Assembly (NCBI GenBank): GCA_029547705.1
Contig: JAKPOU010000042.1
Coordinates: 215,271-279,270 of the forward strand
Origin: Bacteroidota bacterium
GTDB taxonomy: Bacteria > Bacteroidota > Bacteroidia > Bacteroidales > VadinHA17
Length of the DNA stretch: 64,000 nucleotides
Reading direction: 5' to 3'
Numbering within the stretch: position 1 is the stretch's first letter; each line of letters opens with the position of its first letter. Shown here in pieces: positions 31,786 through 41,587 of the stretch. A program made the position numbers and the translations under genes. Below the pieces are notes generated by a model. That model was given only the letters and a program-made list of their open reading frames with translations. It was not told the origin of the DNA and did not search any database.

Positions 31786-33138
31786 ATGACCAGAAAAATA
31801 AGATTGAAGAAAGGCTTGGATATTCCTCTGCCCGGGAAAGCTGAAAAAACTGTATCGGTTGTTGCTTCCCCTGCATTTTTCGCTGTTAAGCCGGTTGATT
31901 TTCCGGGACTTGTTCCCAAGCTGGATGTCAGGCCCGGTGACAGTGTAAAGGCCGGTTCCCCGCTTTTTCATGACAAGCTCAGGCCCGGGATACTTTACAC
32001 ATCTCCCGTAAGCGGTACTGTAAGATCCATTGAAAGGGGCGACCGCCGGAAGATGCTGGAAGTGGTTGTGGAGAAGAGCGGTGATGATTATGTTGATTTC
32101 GGTAAGGCAGATCCGGAATCCCTTTCTGCAGAGAAGATAAAGGAGAGACTTCTTGCTTCGGGCCTCTGGCCCGCAATACGGCAGAGGCCCTATCAGGTGG
32201 TGGCAGATCCGGCAGACAGGCCCAGGGCAGTTTTTATTTCAGGATTTGATACGGCACCTCTGGCTCCGGATAACTATTTCATAATTGAAAATTCGGAAAG
32301 TTCACTGTTCCTCACAGGTATCAGGGCGGTTTCCCGACTGACAGAGGGGAAGGTTCACCTTGTGCTTGACGGAAAGAGAAAAGCCCCGGCCCTGCTTGAG
32401 GAATGCCCCGGAGTGGAAGTGTCATATTTTTCAGGACCCCATCCTGCCGGGAACGTGGGAATTCATATTCATCATCTCGATCCGGTAAATAAGGGCGAAG
32501 TGGTTTGGTTCGTCAATCTTCAGGATGTGATTTCCATAGGCAGGCTATTTACCGGAGGCAGGTATCATCCGGAAAGAATTGTGGCACTTACCGGTTCGGA
32601 AGTTATTAAGCCTCAATACTACAGGATGCTATCCGGCAGTTCGGTGGAAAATATCATAAAGGACAATATAAATCCCGGGAAAGCCAGGTATATAAGCGGA
32701 AATGTCCTTACCGGCATGAAAATATCTGAAAAAGGTTTCCTGGGTTATTATGATTCACAGATAACGGTGATTCCCGAGGGCGATTATTTTGAACTGCTTG
32801 GCTGGGCTGCGCCCGGATTAAGGAAATACAGCTTTCACCGCGCCTTCCTGTCAAACCTGCTTCCTTCAAGATCATACAATATTGATACAAATCTTCACGG
32901 AGGGGAAAGGGCATTTGTAGTTACCGGGAAATATGAAAAGGTGCTGCCGATGGATATTTACCCCATGCAGCTGTTCAAGGCAATCCTTGCGGAAGATATT
33001 GAACTGATGGAGAATCTCGGTATATATGAAATAGCCGAGGAAGATGTTGCCCTCTGTGAATTTATCTGCCCTTCAAAAATAGAGATCCAGTCTATCGTCA
33101 GGAAAGGGCTGGAACTCATGATAAAGGAAATGAGTTAA
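31786..33138 (+). CDS. nqrA: Na+-translocating NADH:quinone reductase subunit A
   Basis: The peripheral cytoplasmic subunit of the sodium pump that oxidises NADH and reduces quinone. The 450-residue protein begins KIRLKKGLDIPLPGKAE, the NqrA opening, followed by the biotinyl/lipoyl-like sandwich PVSGTVRSIERGDRRKMLEV near residue 75. FISGFDTAPLAPD, the C-terminal MDIYPMQLFKAILAEDIELM and CEFICPSKIEIQSIVRKGL are standard. It is the first gene of a six-gene operon in the canonical order A-B-C-D-E-F. Confidence 0.96.
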   Translation: MTRKIRLKKGLDIPLPGKAEKTVSVVASPAFFAVKPVDFPGLVPKLDVRPGDSVKAGSPLFHDKLRPGILYTSPVSGTVRSIERGDRRKMLEVVVEKSGDDYVDFGKADPESLSAEKIKERLLASGLWPAIRQRPYQVVADPADRPRAVFISGFDTAPLAPDNYFIIENSESSLFLTGIRAVSRLTEGKVHLVLDGKRKAPALLEECPGVEVSYFSGPHPAGNVGIHIHHLDPVNKGEVVWFVNLQDVISIGRLFTGGRYHPERIVALTGSEVIKPQYYRMLSGSSVENIIKDNINPGKARYISGNVLTGMKISEKGFLGYYDSQITVIPEGDYFELLGWAAPGLRKYSFHRAFLSNLLPSRSYNIDTNLHGGERAFVVTGKYEKVLPMDIYPMQLFKAILAEDIELMENLGIYEIAEEDVALCEFICPSKIEIQSIVRKGLELMIKEMS

Positions 33139-33157
33139 TAAAACTGTTAATTATAAA

Positions 33158-34321
33158 ATGAATTCCCTTAGAAAACAGCTGGATAAGCTCAGGCCTCACT
33201 TCTCTGAAGGAGGCAGGTTTCAGAAGTTGCATTCGGTATTTGAGGGCTTTGAAACCTTTCTGTTTGTTCCGGACAAGGTTACTTTTAAAGGATCCCATAT
33301 CCGCGACAACATGGACCTGAAACGGACGATGACGGTGGTCATCATCGCCCTGGTCCCTGCTATTCTTTTTGGCTGTTACAACACCGGCCTTCAGCATTTC
33401 AGATCTACAGGCACGGATGCTTCCGTTCTGCAACTGTTCTGGTACGGCTTCCTCAGGTTTCTGCCCCTGATCATAGTAAGCTACATAACAGGACTTGGCA
33501 TTGAATTCGCAGCGGCACAGATCAGAGGTCATGAGATCAATGAAGGATTCCTTGTAACGGGTATTCTCATACCGCTGATAATGCCTATTGATGTTCCGCT
33601 CTGGATGCTTGCCCTTGCAACAGCTTTCTCAGTCATTCTGGGAAAGGAAGTTTTCGGCGGCACCGGAATGAATATATTTAATCCCGCCCTTCTTGCACGG
33701 GCATTCATTTTCTTCAGTTATCCGGCATGGATGACAGGCGACAAGGTCTGGACAAAAGGACTGGTGTCCGGAGCCAATGTGATTGACGGATATTCCGGGG
33801 CAACCCCGCTGGGGCTGTGTGCACAGGGACATACTGCCGACCTGCCTTCCTTTATGGAAATGTTTATCGGAACAATTCCGGGTTCAGTGGGTGAAACCTC
33901 TGTTCCCGCAATATTGATAGGAGCACTGATACTGATAGTTACAGGTATCGGAAGCTGGAAGATCATGCTCAGCATGTTCGGAGGAGGACTTACCATGGCC
34001 CTTCTTCTTAATGCCCTTGGAACCAATGAGTTTATGCAGCTGCCTTTTTACTATCATTTTGTAATGGGAGGCTTTGCCTTCGGGGCAGTTTTTATGGCTA
34101 CCGATCCGGTAACAGCATCACAGACGGAAAAAGGGAAGTGGATCTACGGCTTTATGGCAGGAATTCTTTCAATACTTTTCAGAGTGCTTAACCCTGCCTA
34201 TCCTGAAGGGGTAATGCTTGCAATCCTGCTGATGAACCTTTTTGCCCCGCTGATCGATTATTTCGTAATACAATCCAATATAAAGAGAAGAATCAGGCGT
34301 CTTCAGGCGGTAAATCAATAA
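33158..34321 (+). CDS. nqrB: Na+-translocating NADH:quinone reductase subunit B
   Basis: The large integral membrane subunit that carries a covalent FMN and riboflavin and forms part of the sodium path. The 387 residues include about ten transmembrane segments (for example MTVVIIALVPAILFGCY, FLVTGILIPLIMPIDVPLW). The flavinylation motif SGATPLG is present with the acceptor Thr216. Other family motifs are GKEVFGGTGMNIFNPALLAR and FMATDPVTASQTEKGKW. It starts 19 bp after nqrA. Confidence 0.97.
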   Translation: MNSLRKQLDKLRPHFSEGGRFQKLHSVFEGFETFLFVPDKVTFKGSHIRDNMDLKRTMTVVIIALVPAILFGCYNTGLQHFRSTGTDASVLQLFWYGFLRFLPLIIVSYITGLGIEFAAAQIRGHEINEGFLVTGILIPLIMPIDVPLWMLALATAFSVILGKEVFGGTGMNIFNPALLARAFIFFSYPAWMTGDKVWTKGLVSGANVIDGYSGATPLGLCAQGHTADLPSFMEMFIGTIPGSVGETSVPAILIGALILIVTGIGSWKIMLSMFGGGLTMALLLNALGTNEFMQLPFYYHFVMGGFAFGAVFMATDPVTASQTEKGKWIYGFMAGILSILFRVLNPAYPEGVMLAILLMNLFAPLIDYFVIQSNIKRRIRRLQAVNQ

Positions 34322-34331
34322 TCCAAAAAAT

Positions 34332-35033
34332 ATGAGGCAATTCAGTAACAGGTATATTTTTGTTTTCTCAACTGTGATGGTTGTGATTGTCGCTGTATTA
34401 CTTTCGCTTGCAGCTACACTGCTTCAGCCTGCCCAGGAAAGGAATCAGGAAATCGAGAAAAAGAAGAGCATGCTTGAATCGATACGCATACCGGCAAGCC
34501 GCCAGAATGCTGTTGAATTGTACGACAAGTATATACGGGAAAGTTTTGTAATCAATACCAGGGGGGAAGTCCTGGAGGGTATTGATGCTTTCAACGTGGC
34601 CCTCAGGAATGAACAGAGGAAACCTGCCGAACAGCAGTCCCTGCCCGTTTTCAGGGCCGTGACGGACGAAGGCGAGCAGGTAATAATTCTTCCCCTGGAG
34701 GGCAAGGGGCTGTGGGGGCCCATTAATGGCTATATTTCTCTGAGACGGGATATGAATACGGTATACGGGGTGACATTTGATCACAAGGGTGAAACGCCCG
34801 GACTGGGAGCTGAAATAAACACTCCGGGTTTTGAAAACATGTTCCGCGACAAGAAGCTCTATGAAGATCAGACATTCGTATCGGTGAAGGTGGTCAAGGG
34901 AGGAGCCCGGAAAGATGATGTTCACGGTGTGGATGCAGTCTCGGGGGGGACGATAACCAGCAGGGGGCTTGAAAATATGCTTTTCGACTGTCTGGAAAAG
35001 TATAATGATTACCTTCTGAAAAACAGAAATTGA
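34332..35033 (+). CDS. nqrC: Na+-translocating NADH:quinone reductase subunit C
   Basis: A membrane-anchored subunit holding the second covalent FMN. The 233-residue protein has one N-terminal helix (YIFVFSTVMVVIVAVLLSL) and a periplasmic FMN-binding domain. GLWGPINGYISL near residue 128 and GETPGLGAEINTPGF near 155 are characteristic. The flavinylation site reads SGGTITS with acceptor Thr207, with Gly where many homologues have Ala. It is 10 bp after nqrB. Confidence 0.95.
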   Translation: MRQFSNRYIFVFSTVMVVIVAVLLSLAATLLQPAQERNQEIEKKKSMLESIRIPASRQNAVELYDKYIRESFVINTRGEVLEGIDAFNVALRNEQRKPAEQQSLPVFRAVTDEGEQVIILPLEGKGLWGPINGYISLRRDMNTVYGVTFDHKGETPGLGAEINTPGFENMFRDKKLYEDQTFVSVKVVKGGARKDDVHGVDAVSGGTITSRGLENMLFDCLEKYNDYLLKNRN

Positions 35034-35063
35034 TATTTAACAACACATAAATAATATTTTCGG

Positions 35064-35723
35064 ATGAACAACCAGGAAAAAGAGCCTTTGTTTTCGGCAC
35101 GAAACATTAAACTGCTCACGGCACCGCTGCACAAGGACAATCCGATTACCATACAGGTTCTGGGAATCTGTTCGGCACTTGCCATTACAGTGAAGCTTAA
35201 GCCGGCCCTTGTCATGGCATTGTCTGTTACAATAGTCGTTGCAATATCCAATGTGGTGATAGCCGCATTGCGCAGCTACATTCCCGACAGGATAAGAATA
35301 ATTGTTCAGCTGGTTGTAATAGCGACCCTGGTGATAATGGTCGACCAGATACTGAAGGCATATGCTTTTGATGTAAGCAAGCAGCTGTCTGTTTTCGTGG
35401 GACTGATTATCACAAACTGTATCCTGATGGGCAGGCTTGAAGCCTTTGCAATGGCGAACAGGCCCTGGCCCTCTTTTCTCGACGGCCTGGGCAATGGCGC
35501 CGGCTACGGACTGATCCTTGTTATTGTAGCATTCTTCAGGGAATTGCTGGGATCAGGTACAATATTCGGATATCCCGTAATGGAGAAAATCGGAATATAC
35601 ACCACCGGCTATGAAAATAACGGAATGTTTATACTTCCGCCCATGGCCCTGATTCTGGTGGGACTGATAATCTGGGCCCAGAGAAGCAAGGACAGAAGTC
35701 TGATTGAAGAAAAACAAAGCTAG
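35064..35723 (+). CDS. nqrD: Na+-translocating NADH:quinone reductase subunit D
   Basis: An integral subunit with about six transmembrane helices that, with NqrE, holds the intramembrane iron centre. The 219-residue protein has [20 protein letters not shown] near the N-terminus and the family block [19 protein letters not shown], including the conserved Cys near residue 117. [20 protein letters not shown] follows. It lies 30 bp after nqrC and 5 bp before nqrE. Confidence 0.96.
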   Translation: MNNQEKEPLFSARNIKLLTAPLHKDNPITIQVLGICSALAITVKLKPALVMALSVTIVVAISNVVIAALRSYIPDRIRIIVQLVVIATLVIMVDQILKAYAFDVSKQLSVFVGLIITNCILMGRLEAFAMANRPWPSFLDGLGNGAGYGLILVIVAFFRELLGSGTIFGYPVMEKIGIYTTGYENNGMFILPPMALILVGLIIWAQRSKDRSLIEEKQS

Positions 35724-35728
35724 TATTT

Positions 35729-36346
35729 ATGGAAAATCTGCTTAATATATTTATAAAAGGCATCTTTGTTGAAAACATGATTTTTGCCTTTTTCCTGGGC
35801 ATGTGTTCGTACCTTGCTGTGTCAAAGACCCTGAAAACATCATTCGGCCTGGGAATAGCAGTGGTTTTTGTACTGGTGATAACCGTTCCCGTAAACTTCC
35901 TGATTGAAAATTACATCCTGAAGAAGGGAGCCCTGGCATGGCTGGGAAAAGGGTTTGCAGATGTCGATCTCAGCTTTCTCAGCTTTATAGTGTTCATTGC
36001 CGTTATTGCCGCCATAGTTCAGCTTGTTGAGATGGTAATAGAGAAATTCAGTCCTGCACTCTATAATTCTCTGGGTATCTTTCTCCCTCTGATTGCCGTG
36101 AACTGTGCAATACTTGGTGCTTCACTTTTCATGCAGGAAAGGGAATATGCAAATATTGCCGAGGCAACAGCCTTCGGGGCCGGATCAGGGGTTGGCTGGC
36201 TTCTTGCCATAGTAGGAATAGCAGCCATAAGGGAGAAACTGCATTACAGCAATGTGCCGGATCCCCTGAAAGGTCTTGGAATAACATTTATTATCACCGG
36301 ATTAATGGCAATTGCCTTCATGGGATTCATGGGAATCACTTTATAA
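35729..36346 (+). CDS. nqrE: Na+-translocating NADH:quinone reductase subunit E
   Basis: The inverted-topology partner of NqrD. The 205-residue, six-helix protein starts [20 protein letters not shown] and contains [15 protein letters not shown] with a conserved Cys near residue 32. A second Cys lies in [18 protein letters not shown] near 128. These two cysteines contribute to the metal centre shared with NqrD. Length and order in the operon are canonical. Confidence 0.96.
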   Translation: MENLLNIFIKGIFVENMIFAFFLGMCSYLAVSKTLKTSFGLGIAVVFVLVITVPVNFLIENYILKKGALAWLGKGFADVDLSFLSFIVFIAVIAAIVQLVEMVIEKFSPALYNSLGIFLPLIAVNCAILGASLFMQEREYANIAEATAFGAGSGVGWLLAIVGIAAIREKLHYSNVPDPLKGLGITFIITGLMAIAFMGFMGITL

Positions 36347-36362
36347 TTGAAATTTTCAGAAT

Positions 36363-37616
36363 ATGATTTTAGCTGTTTCAACTATCCAGACTCTCCTTTT
36401 TGCACTGATTGTCTTCATGATCATTATTCTCCTGCTGGTTGCAATGCTTCTCATTGCGAGGGACAGACTGATGCCGAAGGGTGATGTTCAGCTTCTGGTC
36501 AATGACAGGGAAATGACTGTATCTCCGGGTTCAAATCTTCTTACGACACTCTCGTCGAACGGGATTTTCCTGCCTTCAGCCTGCGGGGGAATGGGTACAT
36601 GCGGAATGTGCAAGTGCCGTATCCTTGAAGGCGGCGGATCCATCCTGGCAACCGAAACAGGCTTTTTTACAAGAAAGGAGCAGCTTAACAACTGGCGTCT
36701 CAGCTGCCAGGTCAAGATAAGGGAGCCGCTGAAAATCGAAGTCCCCGAATCGGTTCTCGGGATCAGGAAATGGCAGTGCGAAGTGGTATCGAACAAAAAT
36801 GTCGCAACATTTATCAAGGAGTTTGTAGTCAGGCTGCCCGACGGAGAGGAACTGAACTTTGATCCGGGAGGCTATATCCAGATAGATGTCCCGAAATATT
36901 CGGCAGATTACAGGGATTTTGCCATAGAGGAAGAGTTCCATGCCGACTGGGATAATTTTAAGGTGTGGGATTTCAGTATCAGAAATACGGAAGAAACATT
37001 CAGGGCTTATTCCATGGCCAATTATCCCGCTGAAAAGAACCTGATCAAGCTTAATATCAGAATAGCCACCCCCCCCTGGGATAATGTCAGGAAACAATAT
37101 CTGAACGTTCCTCCGGGGATCTGTTCATCCTATATATTCTCACTGAAGCCGGGAGACAAGGTCATGATTTCAGGACCCTACGGCGAATTCCATATCAAGG
37201 ACACTGATAATGAAATGGTTTATATAGGTGGCGGGGCAGGAATGGCTCCGCTGCGCTCACATATCTTCCACCTCTTCCATACCCTGAAAACAAACAGGAA
37301 GGTTTCATACTGGTATGGAGCCAGATCACTCAGGGAAGTTTTCTATGAAGAGGAATTCCGGGAAATTGAAAGGAGGTTCCCTAATTTCAGATTCCACCTG
37401 GCCCTTTCGGCACCCCTGCCGGAAGACAACTGGACGGGACTCACCGGCAATATCCATCAGGTACTCCTGGATAACTATCTTAAAATGCACGATGAGCCCG
37501 AAGATATTGAATATTATTTCTGCGGGCCGCCGGTGATGAATGATGCAGTACTGAACATGCTGGACAATCTTGGTGTGCCGTCTGAAAACATCTCTTTTGA
37601 CGACTTCGGGATTTAA
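36363..37616 (+). CDS. nqrF: Na+-translocating NADH:quinone reductase subunit F
   Basis: The NADH-oxidising subunit. Residues 1-30 contain one membrane helix ([20 protein letters not shown]). The 2Fe-2S ferredoxin domain has [14 protein letters not shown] near residues 74-87 with the fourth Cys in RLSCQVK. The FAD domain shows RAYSMANYP near 214, and the NADH domain shows [17 protein letters not shown] near 288 and [12 protein letters not shown] near 387. Length 417 is normal. It ends the core nqr operon, 51 bp before apbE. Confidence 0.97.
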   Translation: MILAVSTIQTLLFALIVFMIIILLLVAMLLIARDRLMPKGDVQLLVNDREMTVSPGSNLLTTLSSNGIFLPSACGGMGTCGMCKCRILEGGGSILATETGFFTRKEQLNNWRLSCQVKIREPLKIEVPESVLGIRKWQCEVVSNKNVATFIKEFVVRLPDGEELNFDPGGYIQIDVPKYSADYRDFAIEEEFHADWDNFKVWDFSIRNTEETFRAYSMANYPAEKNLIKLNIRIATPPWDNVRKQYLNVPPGICSSYIFSLKPGDKVMISGPYGEFHIKDTDNEMVYIGGGAGMAPLRSHIFHLFHTLKTNRKVSYWYGARSLREVFYEEEFREIERRFPNFRFHLALSAPLPEDNWTGLTGNIHQVLLDNYLKMHDEPEDIEYYFCGPPVMNDAVLNMLDNLGVPSENISFDDFGI

Positions 37617-37667
37617 AACAGGGGTACACTTACACACTAACACCCGCAAGGGAAAAAACGGATTAAG

Positions 37668-38684
37668 ATGAATAGTTTAAGGCTGATAATCCTGCTTACA
37701 GGCATTCTGTGTTTCGATTCATCCTGCAGAGAGAAGACGGAATATTCGAAGTTCAGCGGTTTTGCACAGGGTACCACCTACAGTATGATATTTGAAAATC
37801 CGCGCCGCTTCAATGTGGCAGCAATTCAGGATGAGGTGGAACAGATACTGACCGGATTTGACCTGTCACTTTCCCTCTATGTGGATTCTTCCGTTCTTTG
37901 CCGTATCAACCGCAATGAAACTGATATTCCGGATGAATATTTCACCGAGGTTTTCAGAAGGTCGAAGGAAATATCTGCATTGACGGGAGGTGCATTTGAC
38001 GTAACAGTCGGGCCGCTTGTAAGGGCATGGGGTTTCGGGCCTGATGCCCATAAAAATTTCAGGGAAACAGACAGGGACAGCCTGATGCAGCTTGTGGGGA
38101 TTGAAAAGGTAGATATCCGCAATGGCAGGATTCTCAAGGCTGATCCGAGAATATCCCTGGATTTCAATGCAATTGCCAAGGGCTATTCAGTAGATGTGAT
38201 AAGCCGGTTTTTTGACCGCAAGGGAATAAAAAGCTATCTGGTTGAAATAGGAGGGGAGATAAGAGCCAGGGGCGACAGGGGAGGAGTATTCTGGAAAATC
38301 GGTATTGACAAGCCTGCCGACAGCAATGTGGTTCCGGGACAGGACCTTCAGGCGATAATCAGCATGAAGGACAGATCTCTTGCCACTTCCGGCAATTACA
38401 GGAGGTTTTATATGGAAGATGGTGTAAAATACTCCCATACCATTGATCCGAAAACCGGTTACCCTTCGAAGAACCGGCTTCTAAGCGCAACCATCCTTGC
38501 TTCCGACTGCATGACAGCCGACGGGATAGCCACAGCCTGCATGGTGATGGGCAAGGAAAGAGCGATTGAGTTCATTGAACGCAATCCTGAATTTGATGCC
38601 TTTCTTATTTATTCTGATGATCAGGGAAACTACAGGACCTGGATATCAGAAAAACTTATTCAGTATATAGATCAATCCAGGTAG
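37668..38684 (+). CDS. apbE: FAD:protein FMN transferase
   Basis: ApbE attaches FMN to the threonines of NqrB and NqrC. The 338-residue protein has an N-terminal signal or lipoprotein sequence (LRLIILLTGILCFDSSC, Cys20). Motifs include FSGFAQGTTYSMIF, the core block SLDFNAIAKGYSVDVISRFF near 163, VEIGGEIRARG, and the Mg/FAD segments GNYRRFY and YSHTIDPKTGYPS. DCMTADGIATACMVMG near 278 completes the family pattern. Placement right after nqrF supports a dedicated flavinylation role. Confidence 0.95.
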   Translation: MNSLRLIILLTGILCFDSSCREKTEYSKFSGFAQGTTYSMIFENPRRFNVAAIQDEVEQILTGFDLSLSLYVDSSVLCRINRNETDIPDEYFTEVFRRSKEISALTGGAFDVTVGPLVRAWGFGPDAHKNFRETDRDSLMQLVGIEKVDIRNGRILKADPRISLDFNAIAKGYSVDVISRFFDRKGIKSYLVEIGGEIRARGDRGGVFWKIGIDKPADSNVVPGQDLQAIISMKDRSLATSGNYRRFYMEDGVKYSHTIDPKTGYPSKNRLLSATILASDCMTADGIATACMVMGKERAIEFIERNPEFDAFLIYSDDQGNYRTWISEKLIQYIDQSR

Positions 38685-38692
38685 GGTAACTG

Positions 38693-38905
38693 TCAGCAGG
38701 AGCTGCATATCCTCCCGTTGCCGCAGGGCACGCAGCCTGTGTCCACATGCCTTGAACACTTTATTCCCAGTTTGCGCATTTCCTTGTTCCTTCCGACATG
38801 TGTCTCGGGAAACTTTCCGCCCGGTTTAAGAAGAATGCCCAGACCCAGTCCGGAAAGCGCCAAACCCACGAATACTATACTTATGGCAAGCAGTTTTAAA
38901 AACAT
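38693..38905 (-). CDS. Small membrane-anchored cysteine-rich protein, NqrM-like
   Basis: A 70-residue protein. Residues 3-25 (LKLLAISIVFVGLALSGLGL) form one transmembrane helix, and the tail carries five cysteines in the pattern C-x7-C-x2-C-x5-C-x2-C (Cys50, 58, 61, 67 and 70 approximately). This is the architecture of NqrM (DUF539), which in Vibrio delivers iron to the NqrD/NqrE centre, although sequence identity cannot be judged by eye. It converges on apbE at the end of the nqr locus, 8 bp apart. A function in NQR maturation is inference. Confidence 0.65.
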   Translation of the reverse strand: MFLKLLAISIVFVGLALSGLGLGILLKPGGKFPETHVGRNKEMRKLGIKCSRHVDTGCVPCGNGRICSSC

Positions 38906-38909
38906 GGCG

Positions 38910-38917
38910 CAAAGATA
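38910..38917 (-). promoter_or_regulatory. Candidate -7 box (TATCTTTG) for the NqrM-like gene
   Basis: The minus strand reads TATCTTTG, an exact TAnnTTTG match, ending 5 bp before the ATG. If it is used, the transcript would be leaderless or nearly so. No firm -33 element was found. Confidence 0.35.
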
Positions 38918-39007
38918 ATCATCTTTTTCTCTTTATGTATTAAACAAGCGCATGAATTTTTTGTTTTATGTGTGAATTCAGCGTTGGATTAATAAATATG
39001 TTTAAAA

Positions 39008-41440
39008 ATGAATCATAACGATACACTAAAAAAACAAAGCAATATATTAAGAGAGATTGGCATCAGCAGGGAAGAGGTTCTTGCAGATTTCCGGCTGGCC
39101 AACCTGAGCCGTAATCTGAGTGTTATCGGACGCCGTGAAGTGTTATCGGGCAAGGCCAAATTCGGAATTTTTGGTGATGGCAAGGAAATAGTCCAGCTTG
39201 CCCTTGCCAGGCAGTTCAGGGAAGGCGACTGGAGGTCGGGATATTACCGGGACCAGACGTGGATGATGGCAATGAAACTATATGATGCCGTTCAGTTCTT
39301 CCATCAGCTTTACGGCAATACCGACAGGGATCTTAATCCCGGCAACGGCGGACGGGTGTTCAACAACCATTTTTCGGTTCCGAACATCAATTCTGACGGA
39401 AGCTGGCGCAACCTCATGAAGCAGAAAAATTCATCCTCCGATATTTCCCCGACAGCGGGACAGATGCCGAGACTGCTTGGACTTGCTTATGCATCAAAGC
39501 TGTTCAGGCAGAACAAAGAACTCCACGGATATACCAGCCTTTCCAATAAGGGAAACGAAGTTGCCTTCGGGTCAATAGGTGATGCAAGCACTTCGGAGGG
39601 ACATTTCTGGGAAACGATAAATGCTGCGGCAGTCCTGCAGGTTCCCGTTGCCCTGTCGGTATATGATGACGGATACGGTATTTCCGTTCCCAAGAAATAC
39701 CAGACTGCAAAAGGGAGCATTTCCGATATCCTGAGAGGCTTTGAAGACGAACCGGGCAAACCCGGAATAAAAATATACAGGGGGAAGGGCTGGGATTATC
39801 CCGGACTGATCAGGATGTACAGGGAGGGAGTGGAAATATGCAGGCGCGATCATATTCCCGTGGTATTCCACATTGAGGATGTCACCCAGCCCCTTGGTCA
39901 TTCCACATCCGGTTCCCACGAAAGGTATAAAAGTCCTGAAAGGCTTAAATGGGAAGATGATTTCGATCCCATACGCAAAATGCGGGAATGGATAATTGAA
40001 CAGAAGATTGCAGGTCCTGAGGAACTCGATTCAATTGCAGCAGAAGCGGAAAATGAAGCCAGGGAATCAAGGAAAAAGGGATGGGAAATGTTCCAGAATC
40101 CGATCAGGGTGGAGCGTGATGCCCTGGTAAGGATAATAAATGAGCGTACATGCAGATGCAGCGAGGAGGCAAAGGAGGCTTCGGTGGAAGTGGTAACGGC
40201 TGAGCTGGCAAAGATCCTTCATCCTATCCGTAAAGATAATTTCATGGCAGCCAGGAAGATACTCAGGAACGTTTGTGAAACATGCTATCTTTCCGATAAT
40301 CTGAATGAGGAACTTCATGCATGGCTTAAAAGAAATTATCAGGACGCTGAATTAAGCTATGACACCTTCCTTTACAATGATATGCCGACCTCAGTCCTGA
40401 AGGTAAAGCCCATACCTCCTGTTTTCTCCGAAAACTCGCCGGAAGTTCCCGGCCGCCAGATACTGAGGGATAACTATGACAGGCTGTTTGCGAAATACCC
40501 GCTGCTGGTAACATTCGGAGAAGATACGGGTTATATAGGGGGGGTCAACCAGTCGCTTGAAGGTCTGCAGAAAAAATACGGCGAACTCCGTATCACGGAT
40601 ACGGGGATTAGGGAGGCCACAATTCTTGGCCAGGGTATAGGGCTGGCTCTCAGGGGCATGCGGCCGATTGCCGAAATCCAGTACCTGGACTACCTGATGT
40701 ATGCTCTTCAGATACTCAGCGATGATCTGGCAACAACCCATTACCGTACTGCCGGCAGAATGGTTGCTCCTCTGATAATTTCGACCAGGGGTCACCGCCT
40801 GGAAGGCATCTGGCACTCCGGTTCGCCCATGAGCATGCTTATAAACTCCGTGAGAGGGGTATATGTCTGCAGTCCGAGGGATATGACAAGGGCTGCCGGT
40901 TTCTATAATACACTTCTGCAGGGTGATGATCCTGCCATAGTCATTGAGCCCCTGAACGGATACAGGCTAAGGGAGAGGATGCCCGATAACCTGGGAGAAT
41001 TCAGAATACCCCTGGGTGTACCCGAAATCCTGAGCGAGGGTAAGGACGTGACCCTTGTGACATACGGATCCACGGTCAGAATAGCTGCAGAGGCTGTCAG
41101 GCAGCTGGCACTGCACGACATTTCGGTTGAGCTTATTGATGCACAGACACTTGTTCCCTTTGATCTGAATGCCGTAATACTTGAATCCCTGAAAAAAACA
41201 AACAGGCTGCTTTTACTGGACGAGGACGTTCCCGGTGGCACAACAGCGTATATGATGCAGGAGATCCTGGAGAAGCAGGGCGGATGGAATTATCTTGATT
41301 CAGCTCCCAGGACCCTTACGGGAAAGGAACACCGTCCGGCATATACCACCGACGGGGATTATTTTTCAAAGCCCAGTGCAGAGGATGTTTTTGATGCCGT
41401 CTATGGAATGATGAAAGAAGCAGTCCCGTCAAAATTCTGA
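39008..41440 (+). CDS. Branched-chain 2-oxoacid dehydrogenase E1, fused alpha and beta subunits
   Basis: An 810-residue thiamine-diphosphate decarboxylase component. The alpha half (about 1-390) has SGYYRDQTWMMAM, the TPP motif GSIGDASTSEGHFWETINAA near residue 191 and VPVALSVYDDGYGISVP. The beta half starts near 480 (LVTFGEDTGYIGGVNQSLEG) with ITDTGIREATILGQGIGLAL, EIQYLDYLMYALQILSDDLA and LVTYGSTVRIAAEAV. Fused E1 genes are common in Bacteroidota. The E2 and E3 partners are not in the window. The 3' neighbour yqgE is unrelated. Confidence 0.9.
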   Translation: MNHNDTLKKQSNILREIGISREEVLADFRLANLSRNLSVIGRREVLSGKAKFGIFGDGKEIVQLALARQFREGDWRSGYYRDQTWMMAMKLYDAVQFFHQLYGNTDRDLNPGNGGRVFNNHFSVPNINSDGSWRNLMKQKNSSSDISPTAGQMPRLLGLAYASKLFRQNKELHGYTSLSNKGNEVAFGSIGDASTSEGHFWETINAAAVLQVPVALSVYDDGYGISVPKKYQTAKGSISDILRGFEDEPGKPGIKIYRGKGWDYPGLIRMYREGVEICRRDHIPVVFHIEDVTQPLGHSTSGSHERYKSPERLKWEDDFDPIRKMREWIIEQKIAGPEELDSIAAEAENEARESRKKGWEMFQNPIRVERDALVRIINERTCRCSEEAKEASVEVVTAELAKILHPIRKDNFMAARKILRNVCETCYLSDNLNEELHAWLKRNYQDAELSYDTFLYNDMPTSVLKVKPIPPVFSENSPEVPGRQILRDNYDRLFAKYPLLVTFGEDTGYIGGVNQSLEGLQKKYGELRITDTGIREATILGQGIGLALRGMRPIAEIQYLDYLMYALQILSDDLATTHYRTAGRMVAPLIISTRGHRLEGIWHSGSPMSMLINSVRGVYVCSPRDMTRAAGFYNTLLQGDDPAIVIEPLNGYRLRERMPDNLGEFRIPLGVPEILSEGKDVTLVTYGSTVRIAAEAVRQLALHDISVELIDAQTLVPFDLNAVILESLKKTNRLLLLDEDVPGGTTAYMMQEILEKQGGWNYLDSAPRTLTGKEHRPAYTTDGDYFSKPSAEDVFDAVYGMMKEAVPSKF

Positions 41441-41587
41441 TGACAGAAAGAGAAAACTCCGGCAGAATTATTTTATATCCTGTGATTCTGATGAAATTGA
41501 CGGACCAGGAGGATTTTGCATTCTTAAAGGCGCATATCCATGGTCAGTATAATAAAAATATGTAAATTGTCCTGTCAATATTGCGAT

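Noticed and set aside
34398-34925. 175-residue open frame antisense to nqrC
   Set aside because: Fully contained in nqrC and without recognisable features.
36576-37097. 173-residue open frame antisense to nqrF
   Set aside because: Fully contained in nqrF; composition of a shadow frame.
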